A stretch of 18,842 nucleotides of DNA, from NCBI GenBank assembly GCA_947372535.1, contig CANBUA010000063.1, forward strand, positions 1 to 18,842. Reading direction: 5' to 3'. Positions 7,542 to 14,823 of the stretch are shown piece after piece. The notes under the pieces were generated by a model that did not search any database, was not told where the DNA came from, and saw only the letters and a list, made by a program, of their open reading frames with translations. Every line of letters begins with the position of its first letter. Position 1 is the stretch's first letter. The DNA is from Burkholderiales bacterium. GTDB lineage: Bacteria > Pseudomonadota > Gammaproteobacteria > Burkholderiales > Burkholderiaceae. Position numbers and translations under genes: made by a program.

Positions 7542-8509
7542 ACCTTCACCAGTTCCGCTTTGTCTGGGAAGCTGCCCGGCGCAATCTGAACCTGACCGAG
7601 ACGGCCAAAGCCCTGCACACCTCGCAGCCAGGCATCTCCAAAGCCATCCTCGAGCTGGAAGAAGAGTTGGGCGTGGACATCTTCGTGCGCCACGGCAAAC
7701 GGCTCAAGCGCATCACCGAGCCTGGCCAGCAGGTGCTCAAATCGGTGGACGTTATCCTGCGCGAGATCAACAACCTCAAGCGCATCGGTGCTGAATACGC
7801 CTTGCAAGATGCAGGCACTCTGTCGATTGCGACCACCCACACCCAAGCGCGCTACGTGCTCCCCGAGCCCGTGGCCGCTTTGCGCAAGCGCTACCCCAAG
7901 GTGTCCGTCAGCCTCCACCAAGGCACGCCCGAGCAAGTGGCGCGCATGGTGCTTGATGATGTGGCCGATGTTGGCCTGGCCACCGAATCGCTGGCGGATT
8001 TTCCCGATTTGGTCACCCTGCCCGCCTATGACTGGCAACACGTGGCGGTCATGCGTTCGGATCACCCGCTCGCCAACTCGACCCGTTTGAGCCTGGATCA
8101 GTTGGCCGCCGAGCCACTGATCAGCTATCACCCCTCGTTCACCGGCCGCTCACGCATCGACCAAGCCTTTGCGCAGCGTGGCTTCTCGCCCAATGTGGTG
8201 CTGGAAGCCATCGATGCCGACGTGATCAAAACCTACACCAAGCTGGGCCTGGGCGTAGGCCTGGTGGCCGAGATGGCGGTCAAGGACGACCCCGCGTTTG
8301 GCCCCAATGGCGAGCTGACCTGGCGACCGGTGGGGCATCTGTTTGGCAGCAACATGGCCCGGGTGGCCTTCAAACGTGGCGCCTACCTGCGCCAGTTCGT
8401 GCTGACCTTTGCGGAGCTGCTGTCGGAGCGCTTGAGCAAATCATTGATCGAGCAAGCCCTGGCCAATCCCGACGACAAAAGCAAGACGGACAACCAATCC
8501 GGGATGTGA
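7538..8509 (+). CDS. cysB: LysR-type transcriptional regulator CysB
   Basis: Activator of sulfate assimilation and cysteine synthesis genes, responding to N-acetylserine and sulfur compounds. The product has 323 residues from ATG 7538; longer upstream frames run through cbiX and are discarded. The winged helix-turn-helix covers residues 1-60 (NLTETAKALHTSQPGISKAI). The effector-binding residues reported for Klebsiella CysB are all present at the same numbers: T100, T102 and Q103 in ATTHTQARYVLP, T149 in GLATESL, and T202 in SFTGRS. That exact match is strong evidence for CysB rather than another LysR protein. Its start overlaps the cbiX stop, so it depends at least partly on upstream transcription from lptFG or a promoter inside those genes. 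A hairpin follows the stop. Confidence 0.96.
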   Translation: MNLHQFRFVWEAARRNLNLTETAKALHTSQPGISKAILELEEELGVDIFVRHGKRLKRITEPGQQVLKSVDVILREINNLKRIGAEYALQDAGTLSIATTHTQARYVLPEPVAALRKRYPKVSVSLHQGTPEQVARMVLDDVADVGLATESLADFPDLVTLPAYDWQHVAVMRSDHPLANSTRLSLDQLAAEPLISYHPSFTGRSRIDQAFAQRGFSPNVVLEAIDADVIKTYTKLGLGVGLVAEMAVKDDPAFGPNGELTWRPVGHLFGSNMARVAFKRGAYLRQFVLTFAELLSERLSKSLIEQALANPDDKSKTDNQSGM

Positions 8510-8535
8510 GCCACGAAGGGGCTTGCTTGATGACA

Positions 8536-8558
8536 GTGCACAGGGAAATTCTGTGCAC
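8536..8558. repeat. Inverted repeat in the convergent cysB/fimV-like gap
   Basis: GTGCACAG (8536-8543) and CTGTGCAC (8551-8558) form a perfect 8-bp stem with a seven-base loop GGAAATT. It lies 26 bases after the cysB stop and 31 before the end of the gene on the opposite strand. It has no T run on either strand, so if it ends transcription it is not a canonical intrinsic terminator. Confidence 0.55.
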
Positions 8559-8589
8559 GGCCACTCCGCGCTGACACTCAAAAATCAGT

Positions 8590-10746
8590 TCAGGACTTTG
8601 GCGACGAGCGATCTTCTTCGAGGTCGAAGTCGATCATGTTGCCGTGCTGGGTGATGGGGCCATCGACCACCGCTGCGGTCTCCGACGCCGAGGCCAGCGG
8701 CACCGGATCATCGAGCGACAAGTCCAGGCTCAAGCTGGGCGTGGCAGCCAGAACGGCCTTGACCGGGCGCGTGGCCATCAAAGGCGCGACCATGTCGACC
8801 TGCACGAACTCGCCATCGCCTTCGTGAGTGGGCAGCACCAGATCGACCGGTGCACGGTCCTTGGCATCGCGCTCCGAGAGATCACGTGCCACGGCGTACA
8901 AGAAGAGCAGCTCACGGTAGGCCGGCAGGTCGAAGGTCTCGACCGAATCATCAGGACGGGTCAAGGAGCTTTGGAGCACCTCCATCGCCCTGGCCGGCTG
9001 CGACCACAGCGACTGAAGACGCTCCACCACACCGGGATACTCGCTCAAGGTGTGACCGCCTTGGAGGTCAGACTCCCAAGAAGGCGCATAAGCATTGAAG
9101 CGACCATTGAAGGCGGTTTGCACGCGTTCGTAATCGCCCCTGCGGCCCAGGCGCTGGTAGATCTCGAGCAGCTTGAGGTGCGGCAGCGGGCTGGCGCCAG
9201 CCGTGGTTTGCACATGGCTTTCCAGCAGTTCGATGGCCGCCTCGTCCTGGCCCAGCACCACGAAGAACTCGGCTTGCTGCTCCAGGTCGATCAACTCTTC
9301 GACCGTGATCTCGCGCACGGCCTCTTGTGCTTCGGATTTGATGGAGATCGGGCGCGTGGAAGTGGTCTCCATCAAGGCAGCAGCCTTGGGACTCACGTCG
9401 AGCGTGCGAGCAGCCGGTGGCGCGTCCACGGGTTCAGCCGGGGAGGCCCCGCCAACCTTGTTGTTGGCCCGTATCGGCATGAATTCGGCCGATGTCCGCG
9501 CCATCTCCGGTTCAGCCATGGTGGGCGCGGTCTCGCCCGAAGCAGCCTGAGCGCCATCGCCCTGCCACCAGGCATCCCGCGACTGGCTCAGGCGGCGCTG
9601 GCGCATGAACAACCAGCCAACAGCCAGCAGCAGTAGGCCGCACACGGCGGCCAGGGCGTACACCAACGGATGGCTCAGGCGATGCTCTTCAGCCTGACGC
9701 ACCCGAGCCTCCATGGCCACAACTTTTTCATTCGCGCCGGCGGAGTCCTGTTGCAAGCGCTGCAAACGCTGCTCCAGTTCCTGCATGCGCTGGCGGTCAC
9801 GCGCCAGCTGCTCTGGCGAGGCATTCATGGCGGTCCACAAGGCCGCCGCTGCGGCACGCCGCTCGCGGATCTCGGGCGTGTCACCGCCGGCACCATTGCC
9901 CAGACCGGTGGTCATCATCAGCATGGGCGCCACGACCGCATCGGCTTCGACCGGATCGAGCTCCAGGCGTGCACCGCCCCTTTTGGCGGGATGGTCATCG
10001 ACCTTGGCCGACAAAGCGCGAGACACCTTGGACTTATTGGCGGCGACGGCTTCGGCATTGCGAGGCTTACTCGATGATGCGGGCACGGCACCGCCTTCGT
10101 CCGTGGCACGGCCAACCGCCGACTGCCCGGCCGATGTGGCGTTGGCCCTGGCCTGCTGTGCAGCAGCACGCCGCTCAGCCGCGCGTTTTGCCCGACGCGA
10201 TGGCTGCGCGCCCTCCAGTGGTGGCAAAGCCGCCACAGTGAGCCCGGTGGAGCCAGCCGTCAAACTGCTGGCTTTGACGGATCCATCGTTGACCGGCGAG
10301 GCTGAAGCCTTGCCGGAAGAGGTCGCGGCATCGGTGACCGACGCCACGGGCGGCATCACCATGCCCGGGGGATCGGCAAACGCCACGAACTTGCGAGAGA
10401 CCTTGGACTTGCAACCCGCCGCCAGGTAAACGGTCACGACGGGTTCGTTGATCAGCGAGGTGGTCAGGATGCGAACAGTGCGATCGCTGCCAGCGCCCGG
10501 CACCAAGACAGCGGACACCACAGATTGGGAGAGTTTGTCATCACCGAAATAGACGTCTGCGGCCAGACACTCGTCAGCGAGGTCCTCGCCGCCATCCATG
10601 TGTACAGGCACGGTGACGCTCAGGGCTTCTCCGAGGATGGCACGACTCGTTGGTCGACCGAAACCCAAAGACCACGCAGGATCCGCCATCCCCGAAATGG
10701 AGAGACCGGCAATGACGGCCGCCGATACTCTGTTGATAATCATCAT
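8590..10746 (-). CDS. FimV/HubP-like membrane protein
   Basis: Probable inner-membrane protein of the FimV type, which in other bacteria organises type IV pili and cell-pole landmarks. The open frame continues to a TTG at 10767 (725 residues). I prefer ATG 10746 (718 residues), though neither has a strong ribosome site. Residue numbers below count from the TTG. A signal peptide covers about 1-34. A globular N-terminal domain follows (FGRPTSRAILGEALSVTVPV to 130), ending in the FVAFADPP segment typical of FimV N-domains. A long Ala/Ser/Lys-rich linker spans 135-310, a coiled coil 318-362 (RQRMQELEQRLQRLQQ), and a membrane helix 368-388. The cytoplasmic part has a TPR-like region at 487-555 (ELIDLEQQAEFFVVLG, AAIELLESHV). 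The acidic end GNMIDFDLEED is also FimV-like. I could not see a LysM domain. No pilus genes are nearby. Confidence 0.8.
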   Translation of the reverse strand: MMIINRVSAAVIAGLSISGMADPAWSLGFGRPTSRAILGEALSVTVPVHMDGGEDLADECLAADVYFGDDKLSQSVVSAVLVPGAGSDRTVRILTTSLINEPVVTVYLAAGCKSKVSRKFVAFADPPGMVMPPVASVTDAATSSGKASASPVNDGSVKASSLTAGSTGLTVAALPPLEGAQPSRRAKRAAERRAAAQQARANATSAGQSAVGRATDEGGAVPASSSKPRNAEAVAANKSKVSRALSAKVDDHPAKRGGARLELDPVEADAVVAPMLMMTTGLGNGAGGDTPEIRERRAAAAALWTAMNASPEQLARDRQRMQELEQRLQRLQQDSAGANEKVVAMEARVRQAEEHRLSHPLVYALAAVCGLLLLAVGWLFMRQRRLSQSRDAWWQGDGAQAASGETAPTMAEPEMARTSAEFMPIRANNKVGGASPAEPVDAPPAARTLDVSPKAAALMETTSTRPISIKSEAQEAVREITVEELIDLEQQAEFFVVLGQDEAAIELLESHVQTTAGASPLPHLKLLEIYQRLGRRGDYERVQTAFNGRFNAYAPSWESDLQGGHTLSEYPGVVERLQSLWSQPARAMEVLQSSLTRPDDSVETFDLPAYRELLFLYAVARDLSERDAKDRAPVDLVLPTHEGDGEFVQVDMVAPLMATRPVKAVLAATPSLSLDLSLDDPVPLASASETAAVVDGPITQHGNMIDFDLEEDRSSPKS

Positions 10747-10852
10747 ATTGGTGCGTTTTTGGACCAAGAAATCACTCTAGCACGACGATGTGTTTGAGCC
10801 TTGATCATAAGGCCCTATTCAATCCCTCGAACAGTAACAAAACGATCACAAC

Positions 10853-11635
10853 ATGACCACTGAACTACTGACTGAACGCCTGGGTAATCTGTTGGTGATG
10901 ACGCTGTCGGGGCCGGCCACGCGCAATGCCCTGTCGCCCCAGGTCTACGCGGCGGGGGTCGAATCGCTGGGCATGGCCGAGGCCGATCCCAGCGTGAGCG
11001 CGGTGGTGATCACCGGTGCTGGCGGCCACTTCTGTGGGGGCGGCGACCTGGAGCGCCTGGCCCACAATCGGCAGATGGGGCCTGAGCACCAGGCGGTCAA
11101 CATCGATGCTTTCCACCAGTGGATCGAATCGCTGCGCAGCTTTCCCAAGCCAGTGATCGCGGCCGTCGAGGGCGTCGCGGCAGGCGGTGGGCTGTCGCTT
11201 GCGCTCGCCTGCGACATCGTGGTGGCTGGCGACAACGCCCGCTTCGTCAGTGCTTACGGCAAGGTGGGCCTGTCCAGCGACGGCGGGGCGTCCTGGCACT
11301 TGGCCCGCGCCTTGCCCCGCTCACAAGCCTTGATGTGGCTGTGGCGTGGCGGCGAATTCTCTGCCCAGCAACTGCAGCAATGGGGGCTGGTGGATGAGGT
11401 GGTGCCGGCAGGACAGGTGCTTCAGGCCGCCGCCGCCCTGGCCGATTCCTGGGCGGACACGCCGCCTCATGTGCTGGCCAGCATCAAAGAGCTGATCAAC
11501 GACGCGCCGGGACGGAACCTCAACCAGCAACTGACGGCCGAAAAACAACACTTCCTGATCAACCTGATGCATGCCGACGCCGGTCAAGCCATCGGCCGGT
11601 TCCTGTCCAAGAAAAATCGCCCGCCCAGCGAATGA
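10853..11635 (+). CDS. Enoyl-CoA hydratase/isomerase (crotonase) family protein
   Basis: Crotonase-fold enzyme acting on an acyl-CoA; the exact reaction is unclear. Its 260 residues are typical. The acyl-CoA oxyanion-hole segments are present: HFCGGGDL (59-66) and EGVAAGGGLSLALACD (106-121). The first catalytic Glu of true hydratases (Glu144 in rat mitochondrial enzyme) is Ser115 here. The second (Glu164) aligns with Tyr135. An Asp (D143 in GLSSDGG) sits where isomerases of the PaaG type keep their acid. An enoyl-CoA isomerase or other crotonase activity is therefore more likely than simple hydration, though this rests on alignment by eye. No ribosome site is obvious before the ATG. The gene is divergent from the FimV-like gene and ends four bases before the converging gene at 11640. 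Confidence 0.88.
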   Translation: MTTELLTERLGNLLVMTLSGPATRNALSPQVYAAGVESLGMAEADPSVSAVVITGAGGHFCGGGDLERLAHNRQMGPEHQAVNIDAFHQWIESLRSFPKPVIAAVEGVAAGGGLSLALACDIVVAGDNARFVSAYGKVGLSSDGGASWHLARALPRSQALMWLWRGGEFSAQQLQQWGLVDEVVPAGQVLQAAAALADSWADTPPHVLASIKELINDAPGRNLNQQLTAEKQHFLINLMHADAGQAIGRFLSKKNRPPSE

Positions 11636-11639
11636 GCCC

Positions 11640-12290
11640 TCAACTCATGGCGCGCATACGCCTGGCAGCCACCTCGAACAGGCGCGAGACCAGGTCCAGT
11701 TGATTGCGCTGGATGCCATCGCCCGACATGCGGATGGTCAGGATGCCCCGGTTGATGGTGAGCACCACGCAGGCCTGGTCCACCCACCAATTGGTCGCGG
11801 CTTTTTCGAGCGCGGTGGAGACCTCGCCGCCCAGCCATTGCACAGCGACCTGCTGGGCGTTGGACAAGAGTATGAAGCGCTTGGCCAGGATGGGGTAGGC
11901 ATTGAGCGACACTTTGGCGTGCATGGCCAGCCAGCGCATCTCGTCGGGCAAGCTCGTGTCGATGCGGGTCTGGTTGGCATCGGTGAAGCGTTGAAACACA
12001 TCGGTCTCCAGCGCTTGGGCCAGGCTTTTGCTCAGCCAAAGCACCTGCACGTCAGGCGACAGTCCGCTTTCGCAGCGAAAACGCAACTCCTGCGCCGGAA
12101 AGTAAGGCCGCTGCGAGGGGCCCCACTCCACGCGCCAGTCGGCGTCTGTGTGCACCACCAGGCCAGGGGCATTGCCGGGCACCGTCTTGACCGCATACCC
12201 AGCCTCTTTGGCCCAGGTCGTGAGCACGCGCTGATCGGCTTCGGAAACTGGGGCTGGCTTTTGCATCCAGCGTTTGATTGTCTCGAACAT
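11640..12290 (-). CDS. Unrecognised 216-residue protein
   Basis: I do not recognise a family. The frame starts at ATG 12290 with a GGAG about ten bases upstream and ends four bases from the converging crotonase gene. The product has no signal peptide or membrane segment and a mixed alpha/beta look. Features include an N-terminal basic stretch (FETIKRWMQKP), a Trp-containing segment DADWRVEWGPSQRPYF near 50-65, LPDEMRWLAMHAKVSLN near 114-130, and a C-terminal strand-helix part (VVLTINRGILTIRM, LDLVSRLFEVAARRM). Base composition resembles its neighbours, and the opposite frame is the less protein-like of the two, so the gene is likely real. tRNA-Arg lies 119 bases upstream on the same strand. 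Confidence 0.72.
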   Translation of the reverse strand: MFETIKRWMQKPAPVSEADQRVLTTWAKEAGYAVKTVPGNAPGLVVHTDADWRVEWGPSQRPYFPAQELRFRCESGLSPDVQVLWLSKSLAQALETDVFQRFTDANQTRIDTSLPDEMRWLAMHAKVSLNAYPILAKRFILLSNAQQVAVQWLGGEVSTALEKAATNWWVDQACVVLTINRGILTIRMSGDGIQRNQLDLVSRLFEVAARRMRAMS

Positions 12291-12409
12291 CTGAGGCTCC
12301 GCTGAGTCAAACCCACCGAACAGGTGAACTGATCACATTGTGCGATACATGCACCGCCATGGGGTGCTGATTTCCCCACGCTTTGGCCACCCGTCATGCG
12401 AGAGACCCG

Positions 12410-12486
12410 TGGCCTGCCAAGAGGGATTCGAACCCCCGACCGCCTGCTTAGAAGGCAGGTGCTCTATCCAACTGAGCTATTGGCAG
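12410..12486 (-). tRNA. tRNA-Arg (anticodon TCT)
   Basis: The 77-nt gene includes an encoded CCA. The acceptor stem pairs CTGCCAA with TTGGCAG, and the discriminator is G. The D arm is AGCTCAGTTGGATAGAGC. The anticodon stem CCTGC/GCAGG holds the loop CTTCTAA, so the anticodon is TCT (Arg, AGA/AGG), at 12450-12452 of the plus strand. The T arm is GGGGGTTCGAATCCCTC with one G-T pair. All four arms fold, so it is predicted functional. AGA is a rare codon in genomes this GC-rich. Confidence 0.97.
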
Positions 12487-12492
12487 ATCAGA

Positions 12493-12512
12493 CACGGTCC
12501 GAGATGACCGTG
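12493..12512. repeat. Inverted repeat just upstream of tRNA-Arg
   Basis: CACGGTC (12493-12499) and GACCGTG (12506-12512) form a perfect 7-bp stem around a six-base loop, seven bases before the tRNA-Arg 5' end. It may be part of the leader or promoter region. No convincing promoter pair was found here. Confidence 0.4.
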
Positions 12513-12567
12513 CAAGGCGAGAACGCCAAGCCTGGAGTTTATCGCCTTCGCATGGCGGCGATCGAAG

Positions 12568-13521
12568 ATGGTGCGCTTGGGCATGTCCATCGAGGTAGAC
12601 GCCTACTTGCAAGTCCTTCATGATGGCTGGATGGACATCGACGTGATCATCTCCGAACTGCAGGTGGGCCGCTTGCAGACCGTCTGCAGACAAGGCCGTC
12701 AGCACCTGCACGATGCGGAGGCGGTGGTGTTTGTGCATGGCAACCCGGGCTCGGGTGAGGACTGGACCGATCTGCTGGCCGCGCTGGCCCCCATGGGCCG
12801 CGTGGTGGCGCTGGACATGCCTGGTTTTGGCCGTGCCGACAAACCCGACGACTACCCTTATTCGGTCGAGTCGGGCGCTCAGTTTCTAGAGGCCGCAACC
12901 CAAAGCCTGGGCATCAACCGGGTGCACTTGGTCCTGCACGACTTCGGTGGGCCGTGGGGCTTGTTGTGGGCCGCCATGCACCCGGACAAGGTCGCGAGCA
13001 TCACCTTGGTCAACACCGGCCTGCTGATTGGCTACAAGTGGCACATCATGGCGCGCATCTGGCGCACGCCCATCCTGGGTGAACTGCAACAGATGCTGAT
13101 CAGCCGCCGAGGTTTCCACTGGGCCATCCGCCGGGGCTGCCCACGCGGCCTGCCGGATGCCTTCGTGAACCGCATGTACGACGACATGGACAAACACACG
13201 CGGCACGCCATCCTCAAGCTCTATCGGGCCACCAGCGACGTGGGCCCGCAAAGCGAACGGCTGGCCAATGTCTTGGGCGACGTCAATGTGCCAGTGCTGG
13301 TGGTCTGGGGCGCGGCCGATCCTTACTTGCCAGTGCGCTACGCGCACCTCCAAAAAGAAATTTTTGCCAGGGCCCGTGTGGTGTTGTTGCCAGACAGCGG
13401 GCACTTCCCGTTTGCCGACAACCCATCGGCGGTGATGGATGCGGTGGTGCCCTTCATCGGGGCCTTGCTGCCCCACCGAATGAATGCACCGGGTGCCTTG
13501 GGCAACAGGCGTTCGCGTTGA
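12568..13521 (+). CDS. Alpha/beta hydrolase with Asp nucleophile (haloalkane dehalogenase/epoxide hydrolase-like)
   Basis: Cytoplasmic alpha/beta-hydrolase of 317 residues from ATG 12568. ATG 12583 and ATG 12631 are also possible starts, the last giving a 296-residue protein closer to the usual family N-terminus. Numbering from 12568, the oxyanion loop HGNPGSGEDW starts at 57. The nucleophile elbow LVLHDFGGPWG puts Asp125, not Ser, as the nucleophile. The acid is probably D251 (WGAADPYLP) and the base H279 (PDSGHFPFADNP). An Asp nucleophile and HGNP motif are seen in haloalkane dehalogenases and epoxide hydrolases. The halide-binding Trp that follows Asp in many dehalogenases is Phe here, so the substrate remains open. 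The gene is flanked by two tRNA genes on the other strand. Confidence 0.88.
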   Translation: MVRLGMSIEVDAYLQVLHDGWMDIDVIISELQVGRLQTVCRQGRQHLHDAEAVVFVHGNPGSGEDWTDLLAALAPMGRVVALDMPGFGRADKPDDYPYSVESGAQFLEAATQSLGINRVHLVLHDFGGPWGLLWAAMHPDKVASITLVNTGLLIGYKWHIMARIWRTPILGELQQMLISRRGFHWAIRRGCPRGLPDAFVNRMYDDMDKHTRHAILKLYRATSDVGPQSERLANVLGDVNVPVLVVWGAADPYLPVRYAHLQKEIFARARVVLLPDSGHFPFADNPSAVMDAVVPFIGALLPHRMNAPGALGNRRSR

Positions 13522-13546
13522 GCCATGGGTGGCCCAGATACACGAA

Positions 13547-13575
13547 AGGGTCAGTAGGCAAAACCTACTGACCCT
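13547..13575. terminator. Hairpin shared by the hydrolase gene and tRNA-Pro
   Basis: AGGGTCAGTAGG (13547-13558) and CCTACTGACCCT (13564-13575) form a perfect 12-bp stem with a five-base loop CAAAA. It lies 25 bases past the hydrolase stop and just past the 3' end of tRNA-Pro on the other strand, so it probably ends transcription in both directions. T runs are short: TTT on the minus strand and a mixed ATTCTT on the plus strand. Confidence 0.7.
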
Positions 13576-13584
13576 CGTGATTCT

Positions 13585-13662
<78 letters not shown>

Positions 13663-13672
13663 CAAGACTTAG

Positions 13673-13701
13673 ACTGTAGCATGGCTTGAGGTCGTTTTCA
13701 G
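13673..13701 (-). promoter_or_regulatory. Promoter of tRNA-Pro
   Basis: On the minus strand CTGAAA (13696-13701) and TACAGT (13673-13678) are spaced by 17 bases, close to sigma-70 consensus. The -10 box lies 11 bases before the mature tRNA 5' end, the same distance as at tRNA-Ser. Confidence 0.6.
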
Positions 13702-13707
13702 CCATGC
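13679..13707. repeat. Inverted repeat spanning the tRNA-Pro promoter
   Basis: GCATGGCT (13679-13686) and AGCCATGC (13700-13707) are perfect inverted copies separated by 13 bases. They lie between the end of the merR-type gene and tRNA-Pro and bracket the spacer and -35 box of the proposed promoter. It could be a weak terminator for the upstream operon or an operator. There is no T run. Confidence 0.45.
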
Positions 13708-13726
13708 CGGCCAAATTTCGTGAAAC

Positions 13727-14404
13727 TCAAGCGAGCAGATCACGGATGGACAACAAGGCCTCGCGCAGCTGCACCGCTTGATCAGGCCGTACGCGCGCCA
13801 GGCCGGACAGGTCCAGGGTTTCCCAGGCGCGTTGCTCGGCACGCACCGAGGAAGGCATCGTTTGCTCGTCTGGCTCGGCCGCCGACTCATGAGACAGCAC
13901 CACATGGTCGCTGAGTTGATTGCGCGCGCCGCTGATCGTGAAACCTTGCTCGTAAAGCAATTCGCGGATGCGACGGATCAGCAAAACCTCGTGGTGCTGG
14001 TAATACCGGCGGTTGCCGCGCCGCTTCATGGGCCGCAACTGGGTGAACTCCTGCTCCCAATAGCGCAGCACATAAGGCTTGACGCCACACAGTTCACTGA
14101 CCTCACCGATCGTGAAATAGCGCTTGGCGGGAATCGTCGGCAAACCTGCGACGGGCGTCACCAAGCCTGCGGGCACTTTGACCTCGACACGTGACTCGAC
14201 TGGCAAGGGCAAGGCCGCGCCATCACGGGCATCAAGCCGGGCATCGGTGCGCGCCAGGGCTCGGGAGCCCGCTTTGGCCGGCGGGATGGGGTCGCCCAGA
14301 ACAGGCGGGCTGGAACGCTGCGATGAATCTTGCTCGATGCTGTCCATGGTGTGCGAAAAAGAGCCCAGCGACCCCGCCATCGGGGGCTTAAAACCAAGTG
14401 CCAT
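13727..14404 (-). CDS. MerR-family transcriptional regulator of the ihfA cluster
   Basis: DNA-binding protein of 225 residues whose regulated genes are unknown. The MerR winged helix-turn-helix runs from about residue 97 to 165 (RYFTIGEVSELCGVKPYVLR, then YWEQEF and RRGNRRYYQ). A protein of this type follows ihfA in many beta- and gammaproteobacteria, which supports the identification. No metal-binding Cys cluster or effector domain is visible. The C-terminal 50 residues are helical. Homologues I recall are about 120-135 residues and begin shortly before PAKRYFTIGEV. Here some 90 low-complexity residues precede that point. Either the extension is real, or translation starts later at a non-ATG codon. 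No start in the frame has a clear ribosome site. The gene begins 28 bases after ihfA ends. Confidence 0.85.
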   Translation of the reverse strand: MALGFKPPMAGSLGSFSHTMDSIEQDSSQRSSPPVLGDPIPPAKAGSRALARTDARLDARDGAALPLPVESRVEVKVPAGLVTPVAGLPTIPAKRYFTIGEVSELCGVKPYVLRYWEQEFTQLRPMKRRGNRRYYQHHEVLLIRRIRELLYEQGFTISGARNQLSDHVVLSHESAAEPDEQTMPSSVRAEQRAWETLDLSGLARVRPDQAVQLREALLSIRDLLA

Positions 14405-14432
14405 CTAAGCGAGGGCACACGGATTGGCGACT

Positions 14433-14792
14433 TTACTCCAAGTCATCCCCGGAGGGAACATCACCTTGAACCATGCCCTTGAGTTTGGCGCTGGCGTGGA
14501 AAGTTACCACTTGGCGGGCCTTGATGGGAATGGCCTCGCCCGTGCGAGGATTGCGCCCGGGCCGGGGTGCTTTCTGGCGGATCTGGAAGTTGCCAAAGCC
14601 CGACAGTTTCACGTCGACTCCGCTGACCAGTGAGTCGTGCACCAGTTCGAAAAATGCCTCGACCATGTCCTTGGACTCGCGCTTGTTCAGCCCGAGGCGC
14701 TCGAACAGCATCTCCGACAGCTCGGCTTTGGTGAGCGTCGGCGTCTCGATGCTCGGCAACAGCACGGTCAGGTCACTGATCTTGTCATTCAT
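14433..14792 (-). CDS. ihfA: Integration host factor alpha subunit
   Basis: Subunit of the heterodimeric DNA-bending protein IHF, which acts in recombination, replication and promoter architecture. The start at ATG 14792 (119 residues) follows an AAGGG about ten bases upstream; the open frame upstream of it overlaps the end of pheT. The core matches Ihf[46 protein letters not shown], and the DNA-binding arm PGRNPRTGE with the intercalating proline at residue 82. An N-terminal extension of about 17 residues precedes the core, and a short acidic tail (SGDDLE) ends it. It lies 31 bases after pheT, the usual pheT-ihfA arrangement. Confidence 0.96.
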   Translation of the reverse strand: MNDKISDLTVLLPSIETPTLTKAELSEMLFERLGLNKRESKDMVEAFFELVHDSLVSGVDVKLSGFGNFQIRQKAPRPGRNPRTGEAIPIKARQVVTFHASAKLKGMVQGDVPSGDDLE

Positions 14793-14823
14793 GGCTGGCG
14801 CCCTTTTTACTGGCAGCTGTTCG

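Noticed and set aside
8644..9636. A 330-codon plus-strand frame inside the FimV-like gene
   Set aside because: Its product is low-complexity and antisense to a gene with signal peptide, coiled coil, membrane helix and TPR-like segments in sensible order.
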